From the NCBI GenBank assembly GCA_964654285.1, contig CAZZJC010000005.1, positions 91,133 through 155,132 on the forward strand: a stretch of DNA of 64,000 nt, written 5' to 3'. Below the pieces are notes generated by a model. The model did no database searches, was not told the DNA's origin, and was given only the letters and a program-made list of their open reading frames with translations. Position numbers and translations under genes: made by a program. The DNA comes from BJHQ01 sp964654285 (GTDB lineage Bacteria; Planctomycetota; UBA11346). Of the stretch, positions 60,652 to 64,000 are shown piece after piece (position 1 is the stretch's first letter; the number at the start of each line of letters is the position of its first letter).

Positions 60652-63120
60652 CTAGGGCGCTGGCCGGGATTGCGACCCCCTGCCGGGGGCGACGGCCAGA
60701 GCGACCGCCGTCAGCGACGACAGCGGCATCGCCAGCGCGCACAGCCACGGTCCCCACACCCCGGCGGCGGCCAGGCCGATGCCGACGAGATTGAAGACGA
60801 TGCTCACCGCGATGATCGCGCCGGTGCGGCGGCGGGCGGCGCGGGCGGCGGCGTGGAGCGCGTCGACCCCCTCCAGCGGATCACCGCGCGCGACGAAGGC
60901 GTGGCAGCTCGCGAGCGCGCCTTCGATGCCGCCGCTGAGCGCGATCGCCGCATCCGCCTGGGCCATGGCGGGCGCGTCGTTGAGGCCGTCGCCGACCATC
61001 GCCACGGGGCCGTCGGCGGCGAGCCGGCGGACCCGCTCGGCCTTGGCCTCCGGAGTCAGCCCGCCGTGGATGTCCGCCGCCGCGAGCCCCAGCCGCGCGC
61101 CGACCGCCGAGGCGATGGCAGGATCGTCGCCCGACAGCAGATGGACGCGCGTGCCTTCGGCCTGGGCCGACGTGATCAGCGCGGCAGCGCCAGCCCGGAT
61201 CGGATCGGCCAGCTCGATGAGTGCGACCGGCCGGTCGTCGCACCCGACCGCGACCACGCTGACCGCCCGGTCGCCGTCAAGCCGGCCTCCAGCGACCCCG
61301 GCGGCGGGGACATCGGGCCAGGCGAAGCCCGGGCGGCCGATGCGCCAGCGCCCGGCAGCGGTGCGGCATTCCACGCCGGACCCTGGGATTTCCCGCCAAT
61401 CCATGATCGCGACCGGCCTCGCCGCGACGCTCGCGAAGTGGCGGCAGAGGGCGAGCGCGAGAGGATGCTGCGAGCGGTCCTCGGCGGCCCGGAGCACCGC
61501 GATGGTGTCCTGAGCGAGCTCCGTCGCGGCGACCGCCTGCACCGCGATGACCTGCAACCGGCCTTCGGTGACGGTCCCCGTCTTGTCGAGGACGAGGTGG
61601 CTGAGACCGCGCGGCCGGCCGAGGACCTCCAGCACCTCGGCATCGCGCACCAGCAGGCCACGCCGGGCCGCGCGGGCGCAGGTCACCGCCTGCACCAGCG
61701 GCGCCGCCAGGCCGAGGGCGCACGGGCAGGTCACCAGGATCACCGCGACCGCCTGCCCGAGCCCCTTGGCCGGACCGCCATGCCACCACCACAGCGCGCC
61801 GACGGCGACCGCGAGCGCGAACGACAACGGGGTGAACCATGCCAGGGCCTTGTCCGCGAGCCGGACCAGCCGGTTCGGCCGCGACCCCGCCGCATCGAGC
61901 TGGGCCAGGATCCGTCCCAGGCGGGTGTCGCCGCCCAGCGTGGTGACGGTGCAGACCAGCTGCGGACTGCGGCAGATGGTGCCGGCGAAGACCGGTGCGC
62001 CCGGATCCGCGACGATCGGGCGCGACTCGCCGGTGAGCATGCTCGCGTCGACGGTCGCGGCGGCCTCGACCACGGTTCCGTCACAGGGAACGATGCCGCC
62101 GGAGCGCACCACCACCCGATCGCCTGGGTGCAGGCCGGCGAGCGGGACGCGCGTCGTCGCCCCGGCCGGGCCGGTTTCGGCCTCGAGCGGCAACAGGGGC
62201 GAGATGCCGCCCGCGAGCACCGCCGCGCGCCGCTGCGCGGTGAGCACCGCGATGCGACCCAGCAGCAGCAGCGCGACGAACATCGCCGCCGCGTCGGCGT
62301 AGATCTCGGGCGAACCGGCGAGCAGGTTGGCCAGGCTCGCCGCCATGCCGACCCCGACCGCGAAGCTGGCGGTGAGATCGACGGTGATCGCGCGCCGGCG
62401 CAGCGCGGCCCAGGCGGAACGGTGAATCGGCATCGCGCACCAGGTCACCGCCGGGGCTGAGACCAGGCAGGCGGCGAGGCCGAAAAGCAGGGTGCCGCCG
62501 CGATCGAGGTCGCGGGTCAGTTCGCCGGCGTACAAGCTATAGGACAGGTGCATCGCCGCCGTCGCCGAGGCCGCCGCCACGGCGAGCCGGAGCAGCAGGT
62601 CGCGCCACTCGCGCCGCGCCGCATCACCGGCCTCGGCGAGCGGTGCCGGCCGATAGCCCAGACGGGCGACCAGCGCCGCCGCGCGCGAGGGCGGGCAGTC
62701 GACGGCGAGTGTCAGATCCAGGCGCGATTCGCCGAAACGCACCCGCGCCGCCGCGATGCCGGGTTCGAGGTGGGGCAGACGTTCGAGCAGCCAGACGCAG
62801 GCGGCGCAATGCATGCCGCCGACGTAGAGCGCCAGGGTACGATGCCCCCCGGCGGGCCGCAGGTGCGCGGCGGCGAAGGCCTCGCCATCCCAGGCCGCAT
62901 AGTCGCCGACCGCGCCCACCGCGCCGGTCGGGCGTTCGCGCAGGCGGTAGAACTCGCCGAGATCGCAGGCGGTGATCAGGGCGTGCGCCTGGCGGCAGCC
63001 GGCGCAGCAGAACTGCTTTTCTTCCTCAGGAATCCGCAACGCGGCCGGTACCGGCAGACCGCAGTGGGTGCAGGCCGGCGGCGCGGTCGGCGCGGTCGTG
63101 GCGGATCCCGATTCAGCCAT
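60652..63120 (-). CDS. Copper-transporting P-type ATPase, CcoI/FixI type
   Basis: 822 residues. It exports Cu+ across the inner membrane using ATP; the CcoI/FixI subtype supplies copper to cytochrome cbb3 oxidase. An N-terminal Cys cluster ('CTHCGLPVP', 'QFCCAGCRQAH') precedes a heavy-metal domain ('VGGMHCAACVWLLE'). Membrane helices, 'VDASMLTGES', the CPC motif ('VTCPCALGLAAPLV'), the phosphorylation site 'LDKTGTVTEG' and 'MVGDGLNDAPAMA' follow. The Cys cluster is the CcoI/FixI marker. The start at 63120 overlaps the upstream gene's end by 8 bp. Confidence 0.92.
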   Translation of the reverse strand: MAESGSATTAPTAPPACTHCGLPVPAALRIPEEEKQFCCAGCRQAHALITACDLGEFYRLRERPTGAVGAVGDYAAWDGEAFAAAHLRPAGGHRTLALYVGGMHCAACVWLLERLPHLEPGIAAARVRFGESRLDLTLAVDCPPSRAAALVARLGYRPAPLAEAGDAARREWRDLLLRLAVAAASATAAMHLSYSLYAGELTRDLDRGGTLLFGLAACLVSAPAVTWCAMPIHRSAWAALRRRAITVDLTASFAVGVGMAASLANLLAGSPEIYADAAAMFVALLLLGRIAVLTAQRRAAVLAGGISPLLPLEAETGPAGATTRVPLAGLHPGDRVVVRSGGIVPCDGTVVEAAATVDASMLTGESRPIVADPGAPVFAGTICRSPQLVCTVTTLGGDTRLGRILAQLDAAGSRPNRLVRLADKALAWFTPLSFALAVAVGALWWWHGGPAKGLGQAVAVILVTCPCALGLAAPLVQAVTCARAARRGLLVRDAEVLEVLGRPRGLSHLVLDKTGTVTEGRLQVIAVQAVAATELAQDTIAVLRAAEDRSQHPLALALCRHFASVAARPVAIMDWREIPGSGVECRTAAGRWRIGRPGFAWPDVPAAGVAGGRLDGDRAVSVVAVGCDDRPVALIELADPIRAGAAALITSAQAEGTRVHLLSGDDPAIASAVGARLGLAAADIHGGLTPEAKAERVRRLAADGPVAMVGDGLNDAPAMAQADAAIALSGGIEGALASCHAFVARGDPLEGVDALHAAARAARRRTGAIIAVSIVFNLVGIGLAAAGVWGPWLCALAMPLSSLTAVALAVAPGRGSQSRPAP

Positions 63121-63889
63121 GGGGCGGGCAGTGGATGCAGTGGATCGGCGCCCCGAGCTTGCTGACGCCCCACCAGAGCAGCCAGAGACCCGACGCCGCC
63201 CAGGCCAGCGGCACCAGCCAACCGCCCGCACGGGCGAGACGCGCACGCCAGCCGGAACCGCCGGCGGCGCCCACCGCGACCGGCACCAGCGCCGCGCCGA
63301 TCAGGGCCGGGGTCGACAGCGCGACCAGGGAGACCATCACCAGCGCCCCGGTCCACGCCTGGGCCGACGCGGCCGCGATGCCCAGGGCCCAGAAGGTCAG
63401 ACCGCACGGGAGCGGCACCAGGGCGAGGCCGAGCGCCGCCGCCGTCAGCAGCGGCCGGCCGGGCGCGATCCCGGCCGCCCGGCGGGCGAGGCCGAGCACC
63501 CACGGCTGCCCGGTCCCGGCGCTCGCCCCGCGGCCGCTGATCGCACGCCACCAGCGCGCGAGGGGCAGGGATCCCGCCAGCGCCATCGCCAGGAAGATCG
63601 CGCCCAGGGCGATGGTGAGCCACGGCGCCCAGTGGTTGAGCTGCCGCACCAGGCTCCGTCCGGCCAACCCGGCCAGCGCCCCGGCGGCGGCATACCCCAC
63701 CGCCCGGCCGCCCTGGTAGGCGAACACCTCGACGACCGTGGCGCGGACGCGGTTGCCGGCCGCGGTGTGGCCGAAGCGGAACGCCACCATGAGCGGTCCG
63801 CACATCCCGGCGCAATGCGCCAGGGTGAGCAGGAATCCCAGCGGTAGCACGAGCGGCAGCAGGAATCGCAGAGCCTCGGAGGCGTCCAT
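63113..63889 (-). CDS. DsbD_2/SafE-like membrane protein of cytochrome-oxidase assembly type
   Basis: 258 residues, about six membrane helices, with 'LAHCAGMCGPLMVAFRFGH' near the N-terminus and 'LGLALVPLPCGLTFWALG' in the middle, both typical of the UreH/SafE/DsbD_2 transmembrane family. A 'HCIHCPPHG' tail is a possible metal site. Such genes often accompany ccoI and ccoS in cbb3 oxidase maturation. The start at 63889 ('MDASEALRF') is the nearest Met to the first helix. It overlaps the ATPase gene, implying coupling. Confidence 0.78.
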   Translation of the reverse strand: MDASEALRFLLPLVLPLGFLLTLAHCAGMCGPLMVAFRFGHTAAGNRVRATVVEVFAYQGGRAVGYAAAGALAGLAGRSLVRQLNHWAPWLTIALGAIFLAMALAGSLPLARWWRAISGRGASAGTGQPWVLGLARRAAGIAPGRPLLTAAALGLALVPLPCGLTFWALGIAAASAQAWTGALVMVSLVALSTPALIGAALVPVAVGAAGGSGWRARLARAGGWLVPLAWAASGLWLLWWGVSKLGAPIHCIHCPPHG

Positions 63890-64000
63890 GGCGGCAGCGT
63901 GTCGCGCTGCTGGGATGGAACCAGGGATCACATCGGCGGGAATCGGCTAGTGTCATGTACCTGAAGAGTCTTTAATAATAGCCTTTCCCGCCCCCTTGAG

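Overview
The window is 64 kb of high-GC bacterial chromosome with long, tightly packed genes and no ribosomal RNA or complete transposase. Several traits suggest the PVC superphylum (Planctomycetota, Verrucomicrobiota or Lentisphaerota type): AcnB-type aconitase, heparinase-like and GH127/GH94 carbohydrate enzymes, paired Gfo/Idh/MocA dehydrogenases and AP-endonuclease-type sugar isomerases, and exported proteins of the 'RWMPWSERE' kind. This placement is an inference with low confidence. The cell is Gram-negative (RND/TolC efflux, outer-membrane barrel, many lipoproteins) and respires.

Layout. 0-5.4 kb: a propeller/TPR-like protein cut by the left edge, an exported Cys-rich zinc-finger-like protein, a DinB-like protein and an exported pyroglutamyl peptidase. 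5.4-9.3 kb: aconitase B, then divergently a membrane-tethered barnase-type RNase with its barstar inhibitor, ending in a 160-bp element with terminal inverted repeats. 9.3-15.2 kb: a TolC-adaptor-RND efflux operon. 15.3-18.7 kb: HrpB helicase and an ExbD/TolR-like protein. 18.6-21.7 kb: a large unknown exported protein between two 104-bp direct copies of the exbD 3' end. 21.7-28.9 kb: heparinase-like enzyme, lipoprotein, GH94 phosphorylase and a secreted unknown. 29-33 kb: succinate dehydrogenase (sdhC-sdhA-sdhB order) plus a small exported protein. 33-36 kb: an exported protein, a degenerate FGGY kinase coupled to an FtsB/DivIC-like protein, and tRNA-Pro(CGG) with a terminator.

36.3-42.1 kb holds signalling genes: a PAS histidine kinase, a Fis-HTH response regulator, a periplasmic c-heme DUF3365 protein and a chemoreceptor. 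42.1-52.9 kb, on the minus strand, looks like an extracellular electron-transfer (EET) island. It encodes an ethylbenzene-dehydrogenase-type heme-domain protein, a membrane monoheme cytochrome, an outer-membrane barrel, a 13-heme lipoprotein, a decaheme OmcA/MtrC-type surface lipoprotein and two coupled small membrane proteins. Electrons could pass from the quinone pool (fed by SDH) through these cytochromes to the cell surface.

52.9-60.6 kb is a sugar catabolic block: two isomerases, two Gfo/Idh/MocA dehydrogenases, an AraC regulator, a CYTH protein and a GH127-type glycosidase. 60.6-63.9 kb encodes a CcoI/FixI-type copper ATPase and a DsbD_2/SafE-like membrane protein, so cytochrome cbb3 oxidase genes may lie just beyond the right edge.

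The most unusual structure is a ~145-bp repeat made of six consecutive small hairpins. It occurs three times (23.6 kb once, 43.0-43.3 kb twice in tandem). At both loci its edge supplies the stop codon of the gene in front. At 43 kb it is translated in frame as two identical 47-residue blocks at the N-terminus of a membrane protein.
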